From Arachnia propionica (GTDB lineage Bacteria > Actinomycetota > Actinomycetes > Propionibacteriales > Propionibacteriaceae), in assembly GCF_003859805.1 (NCBI RefSeq), contig NZ_RQZG01000007.1, positions 1 to 64,000 on the forward strand: DNA of 64,000 bases. Direction: 5' to 3'. The first letter of the stretch is position 1. Every line of letters starts with the position of its first letter. This document shows, piece after piece, positions 41,791-49,549 of the stretch. The position numbers and the translations under genes are program-made. The notes beneath the pieces are model-generated. The model searched no databases, was not told the DNA's origin, and saw only the letters and a list, made by a program, of their open reading frames with translations.

Positions 41791-43430
41791 GCACGGAGTC
41801 CCCGACGTGGTGGCGGGACGCGGTGGTCTACCAGATCTACCCCCGCAGTTTCGCCGACGGCAATGCCGACGGGATCGGGGATCTGGCTGGCATCCTCGCC
41901 CACGTCGACCATCTGGTGTGGCTGGGGGTCGATGCGGTGTGGCTGAGCCCGTTCTACGCCTCCGAGCTGGCCGACGGCGGCTACGACGTCATCGACCACC
42001 GGGCCATCGACCCCAGGATCGGCACGCTGGAGGAGTTCGATGCTCTGGTGGCGGCGCTGGCTGAGCACGACATCCGCGTCATCATCGACATCGTGCCGAA
42101 CCACTCGTCGAACCTCCATCCCTGGTTCCAGGAGGCGCTCGCCTCGGGTCGCGGCTCACTGGCCAGGGGCCGGTACCACTTCCGGGACGGCACCGGGGAC
42201 GGTGGCGAGCTGCCACCGTCGGACTGGGAGTCACTGTTCGGCGGCCCGGCCTGGACGAGGGTCGACGACGGGCAGTGGTATCTCCACACCTTCGCGCATG
42301 AGCAGCCGGACCTGAACTGGGATCATCCGGAGGTGCGTCGGCACTTCCTGGAGGTGCTGGAGTTCTGGGCGGACCGGGGTGTGGCGGGGTTCCGGATCGA
42401 TGCCGCGCACATGCTCATCAAGCACCTGCCGGAGGCCCTGCCCAGCCAGGCCGAACTCAACTCGTGGAGTGGGGTGGGCGATCATCCGGTGCTGGACCGC
42501 GACGAGCTGCGGGACCTGTACCGGACGTGGCGCGAGCTGTTCAACCGCTACGACCCGCCGCGCACGGCGGTGGCGGAGGCGGCCGTCCCGGCGGAGCGGG
42601 TGCCGATGTACGCCAGCCCGGAGACCCTCGGTCAGTCGTTCTTCTTCGACCTGCTGCTCGGCGACTACGACGCACGGGGCTTCCACGACACGATCGACCG
42701 TTGCCTCGCGACGGCGGCCGCGACGGGATCGTCGGTGACGTGGGTGCTGAACAACCACGACACGGTGCGCTCGGCCAGCCGGTACGGCACCCGGTTCGCC
42801 GGGATGGGGCCGAACGGGTTCCCGCTGGTCAAGCACGGGATGGACTGGTTGCTGGCCCACGGCGACCCGGTGCTGTGCGACGCGGCGCGTGGGTTGCGGC
42901 GGGCCCGGGCGGCGGCGCTGGTGATGCTGGCCCTGCCCGGGAGCGCCTACCTCTACCAGGGCGAGGAGCTGGGGCTGCCGGAGGTGGCGGAGATCCCGGA
43001 TGACCGGCGCGCCGATCCGGCGTTCTTCCGCAACCCCGGGGTCGACATGGGGCGCGACGGCTGCCGGGTCCCGTTGCCGTGGACCCGTACCGGGGCCTCG
43101 TTCGGTTTCGGTGACGGCGGCTCGCACCTGCCGCAACCCGCCTGGTTCGGCCGGTACAGCGTCGAGGCGGAGCGGGAGGACCCGAACTCGACCCTCCACA
43201 TGTACCGGGAGGCGCTCCGGCTGCGTCGGGAGTTGGGGGTCGGTGAGGGCTTCGAGTGGCTGCCCACCGACAGCGACGAGGTGCTCCACTTCCGTCGGGG
43301 TCCCTGGCAGGTGGTGGCGAACTTCGGCCCCACCCCGGTTCCGCTGCCGGAGGGTCGGCTGCTGCTGTCCTCGGGGGAGGTCGGGAAGGACCTGCCGGGC
43401 GAGACGACGGCATGGCTGCTCGGCGGCTGA
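41787..43430 (+). CDS. GH13 alpha-glucosidase (actinobacterial group)
   Basis: This 547-residue second GH13 enzyme has YQIYPRSFADGNADGIGDL, region I DIVPNHSSN (about 101-109), nucleophile Asp205 in GFRIDAAHML, Glu264 in AVAEAAVPAERV and Asp325 in LNNHDTVR. This set is typical of actinobacterial alpha-glucosidases acting on maltose-like oligomers. It lacks a signal peptide. Its GTG overlaps the upstream stop by 4 bp. Having two related but different glucosidases behind one importer suggests use of mixed alpha-1,4/1,6 oligosaccharides or of sucrose-like sugars; this is inference. Confidence 0.88.
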   Translation: MSTESPTWWRDAVVYQIYPRSFADGNADGIGDLAGILAHVDHLVWLGVDAVWLSPFYASELADGGYDVIDHRAIDPRIGTLEEFDALVAALAEHDIRVIIDIVPNHSSNLHPWFQEALASGRGSLARGRYHFRDGTGDGGELPPSDWESLFGGPAWTRVDDGQWYLHTFAHEQPDLNWDHPEVRRHFLEVLEFWADRGVAGFRIDAAHMLIKHLPEALPSQAELNSWSGVGDHPVLDRDELRDLYRTWRELFNRYDPPRTAVAEAAVPAERVPMYASPETLGQSFFFDLLLGDYDARGFHDTIDRCLATAAATGSSVTWVLNNHDTVRSASRYGTRFAGMGPNGFPLVKHGMDWLLAHGDPVLCDAARGLRRARAAALVMLALPGSAYLYQGEELGLPEVAEIPDDRRADPAFFRNPGVDMGRDGCRVPLPWTRTGASFGFGDGGSHLPQPAWFGRYSVEAEREDPNSTLHMYREALRLRRELGVGEGFEWLPTDSDEVLHFRRGPWQVVANFGPTPVPLPEGRLLLSSGEVGKDLPGETTAWLLGG

Positions 43431-43483
43431 GTCACCTGACACCTCCACCTCCCTGGCTCTTGGCCGGGGAACGAACGGGGAGG

Positions 43484-43912
43484 TCAGGCCAACAGCTTGA
43501 CCAGGCTGTGGGCAGAACTCGGCAGCGACCGCGCCAGGGCACGATCGAGGGTGACCACCACCATCTGGTGCTTGGCTGCCAAGTTGACCAGGTGAAGATC
43601 AGTCACCTGCCGGTGTCCTCTCAGCCCGTCCAGGCCAGTGGTGGCCTCGGCGAGGCTGGCATCGTCGGGGACGAAGATGGCCCGAGGGTCGCTGCGGAGA
43701 CTGCGAAGTGAACGCAGTGCGTCCGACAGCGCCAGCTGAGAACCCATCACCTTGGGATTCAGGGCAAGACGCAGGAGCCCGGTCTCAGTGATCGGCGTGG
43801 TCGCGAAGCTCGTTGCCGAGCTGAACCACTCCCATACGACGGCGTGGGCAACATGGCTGGGATTGAGCAGGGCCACGAGTACATTGACATCGGGCAGTTC
43901 GGTCTCAGTCAT
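43484..43912 (-). CDS. vapC: VapC-type PIN-domain toxin
   Basis: This 142-residue PIN-domain RNase has the first acidic residue in LPDVNVLVALLNPSHVAH (about 7-24), TPITETGLLRLALNP (Glu), and the last acidic cluster in QVTDLHLVNLAAKHQMVVVTLDRAL. All expected acidic positions are present, so it should be active. The ATG at 43912 lies inside the last codons of the vapB gene (GATGACTGA), coupling the two. It converges on the sugar operon with 53 bp between stops. Confidence 0.85.
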   Translation of the reverse strand: MTETELPDVNVLVALLNPSHVAHAVVWEWFSSATSFATTPITETGLLRLALNPKVMGSQLALSDALRSLRSLRSDPRAIFVPDDASLAEATTGLDGLRGHRQVTDLHLVNLAAKHQMVVVTLDRALARSLPSSAHSLVKLLA

Positions 43913-44129
43913 CGTCAAGAGCCTCGGCCACCATGTCGTTGGTGATCACATGTCCTTCGACAGCGGGCAGGAGGATGATCCCTTCCCGACGGGACTCAGG
44001 TGAGGACTCGGCATCCAGCCCGGCCAGCGCCAGCTCGGACAGAGCCTCACCCATGGTGAGGCCACGCTGCCTGGCTCGCGCCCGGGCCGCAACCACGACC
44101 CGCTCATCCAGGTTCACCGTCGTCCTCAT
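43905..44129 (-). CDS. vapB: VapB-type ribbon-helix-helix antitoxin
   Basis: This 74-residue protein has an N-terminal ribbon-helix-helix DNA-binding fold (MRTTVNLDERVVVAARARARQRGLTMGEALSELALAGL) and an acidic C-terminal tail (VEGHVITNDMVAEALDDD) that would fill the VapC active site. TAGCAT lies 6 nt before the ATG, which suggests a leaderless transcript. Three TGATGCG-like repeats (about 44142-44160) lie next to the promoter and may be the operator for the RHH domain. Confidence 0.85.
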   Translation of the reverse strand: MRTTVNLDERVVVAARARARQRGLTMGEALSELALAGLDAESSPESRREGIILLPAVEGHVITNDMVAEALDDD

Positions 44130-44252
44130 GCCCCAATGCTACATCACGCATCACGCATCACTGTGCCGGTGGGCCTCGGTCGGGGGGAGGAAAGGGCAGC
44201 CAGAGCGGGAAATCACCAGATCTCAACGATCCACTTCACGCAGTCGTGACGT

Positions 44253-44385
44253 GACGCCACCAGGACTCTTGCTCGCGGATGTGTTGGGCGGTGCTCAGCC
44301 ACCACGGGCCGTGGAAGTCGGTGAACATGCTGGCCCACGGCTCGACACCGTCACGGTGGCTGCGCTCCAGATGCTCGTACATGGC
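44253..44385. repeat. Left copy of a 133-136 bp direct repeat (phosphotransferase fragment)
   Basis: This block matches 45400-45535 in the same orientation over its whole length, with one 3-nt gap and about ten substitutions. On the minus strand it encodes the last 45 or so residues of the degraded phosphotransferase (the HREGVEPW..MFTGLHGPWWLSTAR region), but it has no gene attached here. It ends 3 bp before the stop of the Fic toxin gene. It is a leftover of a duplication or of recombination around the Fic pair. The rest of 44130-44387 holds the vapB upstream repeats and nothing else I can support. Confidence 0.85.
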
Positions 44386-44387
44386 CT

Positions 44388-45068
44388 TCAGGTCGGCTCA
44401 TCGGTTCGCTGGCTGGGAGTGATGGCTTTGTGCAGGACCGCGGCAAGGAGGTCGTTGTGGCCGGTGTCCTGGCTGTGGAAGCGGGCTCGCACGAACTCGT
44501 CACGCAGTGGCGCACCGACCATGAACTGAGCTGTGTCGATCCGGTACCCGGCCTGCTCTGCGAGCTGGGAGAAGAACACGAACTGGCTACGGGTGTTGCC
44601 TTCCCGAAAACTGTGGATCACGTTCAACTCTCCCCAACTCTCCGCCAGCTCCTCGACGAATGCCGCTCGATCCAACCCGCGCAGCAAATTCCTCTGGGCA
44701 AGTTTCGCGTATTCTGCATGGGCTGCTGCTGTCAATGCGGGCCCCGCACCGTAGTACGCGTGCCCATCCTTGGTCATGAAGCGCCCCACCGGTCCGATGC
44801 GTTCCTGCCCCGCCCACTCGTAGACATCCTGGAAGATGTGCCAGTGAATCCGTTTCATGTGCTCGTAGTCGAAGCTTCCTTCGACGGGGCGAACGCGCAA
44901 CTCGACCAGCCGGAACGCGGTCGCGGTCTCTTCCAACACACGCAGCACGGTGGGATCGGTCTCACCGTAGGGTTGCCCCGGCGTGGTGAACTTGTTCCGC
45001 AACACGCGCGTGCCGGGGATGAAGTAGTCATCCCAGGTACGAAAGCCAGCACCGCTGCGGGGAGGCAT
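44388..45068 (-). CDS. Fic-domain toxin (class I, FicT/VbhT-like)
   Basis: This 226-residue Fic protein has the active-site motif HSFREGNTRSQ at 152-162 (His152 catalytic; the usual HPFREGNGRTQR differs at several positions). The N-terminal region YFIPGTRVLRNKFTTPG and the DVYEWAGQERIGPVGRF segment (about 81-97) match stand-alone Fic toxins that transfer AMP to protein targets such as DNA gyrase and topoisomerase IV. It follows a small antitoxin gene with stop and start sharing one base, the classic FicA-FicT order. Activity may be altered, because the Gly and last Arg of the motif are Thr and Gln. Confidence 0.82.
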   Translation of the reverse strand: MPPRSGAGFRTWDDYFIPGTRVLRNKFTTPGQPYGETDPTVLRVLEETATAFRLVELRVRPVEGSFDYEHMKRIHWHIFQDVYEWAGQERIGPVGRFMTKDGHAYYGAGPALTAAAHAEYAKLAQRNLLRGLDRAAFVEELAESWGELNVIHSFREGNTRSQFVFFSQLAEQAGYRIDTAQFMVGAPLRDEFVRARFHSQDTGHNDLLAAVLHKAITPSQRTDEPT

Positions 45069-45268
45069 CAGCCCTGGACGTGTCGCCGCATCTCAGCAAT
45101 CGCCTCGACAACGGTGAGTTCCTCTCGGGCGACACGCTTCAGGAGTGCACGCAGTACCGGGTCAGTGACCTCGTGTCCAGCCGCACCGAGAGCAGCATCC
45201 GCGAACGCCACACGCTCGACGGCATCGTGACCCTGGCAAAGGCTGACGGTTGCAGCAGCACGGGACAT
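45068..45268 (-). CDS. FicA/VbhA-type antitoxin
   Basis: This 66-residue small helical protein sits directly upstream of the Fic toxin. It ends in the typical VbhA C-terminal half (VLRALLKRVAREELTVVEAIAEMRRHV). Family members block Fic with a glutamate in a motif (S/T)xxxE(G/N). Here the corresponding stretch reads ADAALGAAGHEV, so the inhibitory Glu seems to be missing or replaced by Ala, which needs structural checking. GAGGAGCGGGTTC stands before the ATG at 45268, which I prefer over an upstream in-frame start. Confidence 0.7.
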   Translation of the reverse strand: MSRAAATVSLCQGHDAVERVAFADAALGAAGHEVTDPVLRALLKRVAREELTVVEAIAEMRRHVQG

Positions 45269-45385
45269 GAACCCGCTCCTCTCTGACTGCACTCGATCCT
45301 ACCAGCGTGGCCCGGAATCGACCGATGACGAAGCACCTCATCACAACAACCGGGTCGAGATCAATCCACAATCTGGGAACAGAGG

Positions 45386-45879
45386 TCACTCGCTCACCGG
45401 ACGCCACCACCAGGACTGGTGCTCGCGGATGTGTCGAGCGGTGCTCAGCCACCACGGGCCGTGCAAGCCGGTGAACATGCTGGCCCACGGCTCGACACCC
45501 TCACGGTGGCTGCGCTCCAGATGCTCGTACATGGCATGCGCCCTGTCGGCCAGGACCTCGGGGAGGCGTCGGCGCAGCTCCTCCCCGGCTCCGTAACCGT
45601 CGAGGAAAGCTGCCAGACGGCTGGCCGACTCCTCGGCAGGCGCATCCGGGAACAGGTGGGCGAAGGAGATGGCGGCGTAGGCAAGGTCCCACAGACGGCT
45701 GCTCGGCCCGGCTCCGTCCCAGTCGATGAACACCAGCCGATCGCCGTCGATGACGAGATTCCACGTGGCCAGATCGTTGTGGCAGATCAGGTCGGGGTCC
45801 ACGGCTTGCGCACCGTGTCGCCGATCCTGACCACGGCCCCGGAGGCATTGCCGCCGTCGAGTCGTTCCTCTCCTGTCAC
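45386..45879 (-). pseudogene. Degraded aminoglycoside-phosphotransferase-like kinase
   Basis: The gene opens with a GTG at 45879 (overlapping the GNAT stop) and reads ERLDGGNASGAVVRIGDTVRKPW, the usual start of APH/choline-kinase-like proteins. It then jumps, with a frame change, straight to DLICHNDLATWNLV (catalytic HND loop) and VFIDWDGAGPSSRLWDLAYA (metal-binding DWD). About 100 residues of the middle, including the N-lobe and hinge, are gone. The tail is complete to residue RPVSE. Without the N-lobe it cannot bind ATP properly. Its last 136 bp are the right copy of the direct repeat. Confidence 0.8.
45400..45535. repeat. Right copy of the direct repeat, inside the phosphotransferase pseudogene
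   Basis: It matches 44253-44385 in the same orientation. The two copies bracket exactly the ficA-ficT pair plus about 130 bp of upstream sequence. Recombination between them would delete the toxin-antitoxin pair. Confidence 0.85.
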
Positions 45880-46370
45880 GTGATCGGACGCACCATGATC
45901 AGACACGGAGTGTGCTCTCCCCACAGGTCGGTCTCCTCCAAGGGCAGGAAACCCATCTTCTCGTAGAAGTGGCGGGTCCGGGCGTATCCCTCATCGGGGT
46001 GGGACTCCCCCAGGGTCTTGACCTGCAGGAGTTTCACACCGGAGCGACGGCACTCCTCGACGACCGCGTCGATCATCGCGGTGCCCACCCCGGTGCCGTG
46101 GTGGGTCCGGTCCACGACGGTGAGGTACACATCCGCCGCCCACGGGTAGTGTCGGTCCAGCAGGGTCACCCCGACGACCTGCCCGTCATCGTCGCGCACG
46201 GTCCAGGTCTCCTTCACCCTGGCGGCGTCGATGTACTCCTGGTTCGCCTCGGGGATTCCGAACCACTCCGGCACTGTCGCCAACAGCCGGGCGACGTCGT
46301 CGGGCACCCGGTCGTCGCGATGACAGGTCCAGTGTGCTGTCTGAACGTCAGGTTTCTCCTCACCCTGCAT
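45876..46370 (-). CDS. GNAT-family N-acetyltransferase
   Basis: This 164-residue acetyltransferase has the acetyl-CoA loop RTHHGTGVGTAMIDAV (about 101-116), preceded by the VVGVTLLDRHYPWAADVYLTVV strands and followed by LLQVKTLGESHPDEGYARTRHFYEKMGF. The substrate could be an amine, an amino acid or an aminoglycoside; nothing decides it. The ATG at 46370 is chosen because GAGGA lies upstream. Its stop overlaps the GTG of the degraded kinase gene, so the two were once coupled, as in small detoxification operons. Confidence 0.8.
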   Translation of the reverse strand: MQGEEKPDVQTAHWTCHRDDRVPDDVARLLATVPEWFGIPEANQEYIDAARVKETWTVRDDDGQVVGVTLLDRHYPWAADVYLTVVDRTHHGTGVGTAMIDAVVEECRRSGVKLLQVKTLGESHPDEGYARTRHFYEKMGFLPLEETDLWGEHTPCLIMVRPIT

Positions 46371-46509
46371 CCTGCTCACATCCTCCACTGCCACATCATG
46401 CACCCCCACACACGCGCAACCACTTCATCCACGAGGTGACGACACCGAACCGACAGCTGGCCGTCAGGGCGTTGTCCACGACGGTTCTCCGCTGCTCGCA
46501 ACATGCCCC

Positions 46510-47190
46510 TCACTGAAGTGGCGTGACGCTTTTCAGGGCCTCGGTCATGGCATCGGGGCTCAGCACCCCGACGTGGCTCTGCCGGACCACGCCCTCGGCG
46601 TCGATGAAGTGGTGCGACGGCACACCCATGATCCCGTAGGCCGCCGAGATCTGCTGGGACTGGTCCGCGATCTCAGGGAAGTCGTTGCCCACCCGTTTCG
46701 AGTAGTCGCTCACGCCCGCCTGGTTCTCGCCGACGTAGACCACCACCAGTTTCACGCCCGGCATCGCCGTCGCAGCGGCCTGCACGTCCGGCATCTCCGT
46801 GCGGCACCCGGTGCACCAGGTGGCCATGAACAGCAACCACACCGGCTCTCCCCGCAGCTCCTCCAGCGACACCGGTCGACCGTCGATGTCGGTGGCGGTG
46901 AAGGCAGGGGCCTGCTCCCCGATCCTCGGGGGCTGCTGCACCCCGTCGACCTCCACCGCGGACATCGCCTCCCCTCTGGCCTGGGAGCGTTCCTGGTCCG
47001 CCGGTTTCACCACCCACCACGCGGCGATCGCGATGGCGAAGGCCGCCACCAGCACCACCGCCGTCTGCCCGAAGGTGGAGGACCGGATCCTCGCCCGCCA
47101 CGCCGGTTCCGCCGGGTCCTGCGTCCTGGACGGGGGTGGGGTGGACTCCTCGGTCTCCAGGAACTCCGTCACCTCGTCGTCGTCATGCAT
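46510..47190 (-). CDS. TlpA/ResA-type thiol reductase for cytochrome c maturation
   Basis: This 226-residue protein is anchored by a membrane helix (about 43-60) with its thioredoxin domain outside. The active site is WCTGC (Cys126 and Cys129). The domain also has GEQAPAFTATDIDGRPVSLEELRGEPVWLLFMATWC and the cis-Pro segment MGVPSHHFID. It reduces heme-binding CxxCH cysteines of apocytochromes, receiving electrons from CcdA encoded upstream. It is the last gene of the nrf operon; the ATG overlaps the resC stop by 8 nt. Confidence 0.85.
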   Translation of the reverse strand: MHDDDEVTEFLETEESTPPPSRTQDPAEPAWRARIRSSTFGQTAVVLVAAFAIAIAAWWVVKPADQERSQARGEAMSAVEVDGVQQPPRIGEQAPAFTATDIDGRPVSLEELRGEPVWLLFMATWCTGCRTEMPDVQAAATAMPGVKLVVVYVGENQAGVSDYSKRVGNDFPEIADQSQQISAAYGIMGVPSHHFIDAEGVVRQSHVGVLSPDAMTEALKSVTPLQ

Positions 47191-48091
47191 AGGAGTGCAG
47201 CCCTCCGAAGAACAGGTTCCCCAGGTAGGTGAACACGACGGCGGCGAAGGCCAGCACCAGCAGCCACGCCGACTTCGTGCCCCGCCAGCCACGGGTCACC
47301 CGGGCATGCAGGTAGGCACCGTAGATGAGCCACGTCACCAGCGCCGAGGTCTCCTTCGGATCCCACCCCCAGTACCGTCCCCACGCCACGTTCGCCCAGA
47401 TGGATCCGAGGATCAGCATGAGGGTGAGCATCGGGAAGGTGACCACCGTGGCCTTGTAGCCCAACTCGTCGAGGGACTCCCGGCTGGGCCACCCCTGCCA
47501 CTTCACGTACGGCGCGACGAGGTACATCACCGCCGCCGCGAAACCCACCACCGCGGCCCCGTACCCCAGCGACGCGGTGATCACGTGCAGCGTCAGCAGC
47601 GGCGAGTTCTGCAGCGCGGGCATCAACGGATTCGGCTGGTACGACATCGTCGAGGCGTAGATGAGCATCGCCAGGATCACCGGCAGCGTGATGATCGACA
47701 TCGTCCTGATCCGGTAGCGCCACTCGAACCAGACCTGCGCGAGCAGCATCCCCCAGGCGAAGGAGATGGCGAACTCGTAGTGGTTGGACAGCGGCGCGTG
47801 TCCGGTGCCGATCATCCGTGCGATCAGGGAGCCGGTCAACAGCAGCAGGGCGAGCTGCGTGGACTTCGTGGCCCACCACGTCATGGAGAAACGCCGCACC
47901 GGTGCCCGTCGACTTCCTCCGGTGACACTGACCTCACCGTCGCCGACGACCACGGCCTCCCCGCCCGGTGTCACCGGGGTCCTCACCGTCGTCGCCATCC
48001 GTGCGGCGAAGACGGCACCGAGATAGGCGACGGTGGAGATCACGACCAGTCCGGTGGTGATGAGCAGCAGGGCCTGTGAGTACTCAATCAT
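47183..48091 (-). CDS. resC: Cytochrome c biogenesis protein ResC/CcsB
   Basis: This 302-residue membrane protein of the heme-handling CcsA/CcsB/ResC family has the tryptophan-rich WWD-type motif WGRYWGWDPKETSALVTWLIYGAYLHAR (about 238-265), flanked by heme-ligating His residues (NHYEFAISF, LTLHVITASLGYG). With ResB it forms the system II synthase that carries heme across the membrane and attaches it to apocytochrome c. I use the ATG at 48091, which overlaps the resB stop by 8 nt. Confidence 0.9.
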   Translation of the reverse strand: MIEYSQALLLITTGLVVISTVAYLGAVFAARMATTVRTPVTPGGEAVVVGDGEVSVTGGSRRAPVRRFSMTWWATKSTQLALLLLTGSLIARMIGTGHAPLSNHYEFAISFAWGMLLAQVWFEWRYRIRTMSIITLPVILAMLIYASTMSYQPNPLMPALQNSPLLTLHVITASLGYGAAVVGFAAAVMYLVAPYVKWQGWPSRESLDELGYKATVVTFPMLTLMLILGSIWANVAWGRYWGWDPKETSALVTWLIYGAYLHARVTRGWRGTKSAWLLVLAFAAVVFTYLGNLFFGGLHSYA

Positions 48092-49541
48092 CGGTGACCT
48101 TCCTCTCGTCAGTGCTGGCCAGCCGGGTGCTGACCCGTTCCACCAGGTCCGTGACGAACCGGGTGAAGCCTGAATCACGTCGATCCGGGGAGGCCATCCG
48201 CACCAGCGTCCCCTGCTCGTCCTCCGTCACCCTCACCCACAGGCGCTGGTGGCGGAAGAACATGGTCATGCAGGTGCCGACCACCAGCAGCGTGAAGCCC
48301 ACCCACACGATCGGCGCCCCGGGGTCCCGCCGCACGATCATCCCCGTGAACTGCTGCTCCCGGACGAAGGTGAAGGTGTGCTGCCCCACCTTCGTGGCCA
48401 CACCCATGTCCAGCAACGACGAGGCGATCGGGGTGGTCTGCTCCCCCTGGTACAGCTCGATCTTCACCTGGCCGGGCGCGATCCCCGTCCCGGTCCTGCC
48501 CGACGCGGCCCCGATGACGTAGAGCACGGTGCCGTCGGACAGGGGGACGTGTCCGTAGGTGAACATCTTGTCCTGGGTGCTCCACTCCAGCGGCACCCCA
48601 CCGTCGAGGACGACCGTCCCCGAGGCATCACTGACCTGCATCACCGCCGCGACCCCGAAGTAGGCCTGGTGGAACATCACCCCGTCGTGACCGAGCGGTG
48701 AGTTGATCCGGACCTCCTGCTCGGCGACGACGCGGTCGCCGTCACGCAGCACCAGGTCCGCCACGTAGTCCTTCGGGGCCCCGTTGTCGTAGTAGGTGTC
48801 GCGGAACTCCCGCGCCTCGGCCACCAGCGTGGTGCCGTGGCCGACCTCGCGGGGATGCCCGACGGTGAGGGTGAACTGGTCGTCGCGGAACCCGGTGAGG
48901 GTGGAGACCACGAACCCGGCCATGATGACCACGAAGGCCACGTGGGCGACCGCGGTGCCGAACGGCATCCATGCGTTGCGGTCCAGGTAGACCGATCTCC
49001 CCGGGCCACGGTCATCGACGACGGCCCGCATCCCGTGCCGCCTCGCGTCGGCGATGACCACCTGGATCGTCTCGTCGACCCCTTCCCGGCTGGGGAATCT
49101 GGTGCGCAGCCCAGCGACGTCGAAGAACCGGTCCTTGACCCGGGTGTGGGGGTGCCGGGCCGCCTTCCAGAGGATCGGGACCCGGTGGGCGGTGCAGGCG
49201 ATGATCGAGGCGGCGAGCAGTCCCATCACGATGAGGAACGGCACGCTGGAGAACATCGTGAAGAACCCGAGGGCGTCGAGGACGGGGGTCCAGCCGCCGA
49301 CGGTCTCGCGCACCGTGTCCAGCCAGGCGGCCTGCCGTTCCGGGTCGTCCGCGACGCCGGGGGGTTTCTGCGGCAGCAGCACGCCGATGAAGGACAGCAG
49401 CCCGGTCAACAGGATCAGGACCAGCCCGAACGCCTTGTTGTACAGCAGGGCGTTGATTCCGTGCAGGATGCGGGCCGGTGAGACGTCGAGCGGCCCGTCC
49501 AGACCGTCGACGGCACCGGTGCGGCGATTCTGGTCAGTCAT
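48084..49541 (-). CDS. resB: Cytochrome c biogenesis protein ResB
   Basis: This 485-residue ResB/Ccs1 protein has three N-terminal membrane helices (KAFGLVLILLTGLLSFIGVLLPQKP..., FSSVPFLIVMGLLAASIIACTAHR, and FGTAVAHVAFVVIMAGFVVS with a His), a large outer domain (about 215-400; FTLTVGHPREVG, INSPLGHDGVMFHQAYFG) and a last helix at IVWVGFTLLVVGTCMTMFF. It partners ResC in system II heme attachment. GAGGTGATCC precedes the ATG. It is 8 bp downstream of ccdA. Confidence 0.9.
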   Translation of the reverse strand: MTDQNRRTGAVDGLDGPLDVSPARILHGINALLYNKAFGLVLILLTGLLSFIGVLLPQKPPGVADDPERQAAWLDTVRETVGGWTPVLDALGFFTMFSSVPFLIVMGLLAASIIACTAHRVPILWKAARHPHTRVKDRFFDVAGLRTRFPSREGVDETIQVVIADARRHGMRAVVDDRGPGRSVYLDRNAWMPFGTAVAHVAFVVIMAGFVVSTLTGFRDDQFTLTVGHPREVGHGTTLVAEAREFRDTYYDNGAPKDYVADLVLRDGDRVVAEQEVRINSPLGHDGVMFHQAYFGVAAVMQVSDASGTVVLDGGVPLEWSTQDKMFTYGHVPLSDGTVLYVIGAASGRTGTGIAPGQVKIELYQGEQTTPIASSLLDMGVATKVGQHTFTFVREQQFTGMIVRRDPGAPIVWVGFTLLVVGTCMTMFFRHQRLWVRVTEDEQGTLVRMASPDRRDSGFTRFVTDLVERVSTRLASTDERKVTDD

Positions 49542-49549
49542 GGATCACC

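Noticed and set aside
44253-45535. Insertion sequence bounded by the direct repeats
   Set aside because: There is no transposase and there are no inverted ends. The repeat is coding sequence of a kinase, so ordinary duplication or recombination explains it better.
45386-45802. A functional shortened phosphotransferase starting at 45802
   Set aside because: The open part lacks the whole ATP-binding N-lobe, and the true N-terminus is visible upstream in another frame, so it is a remnant.
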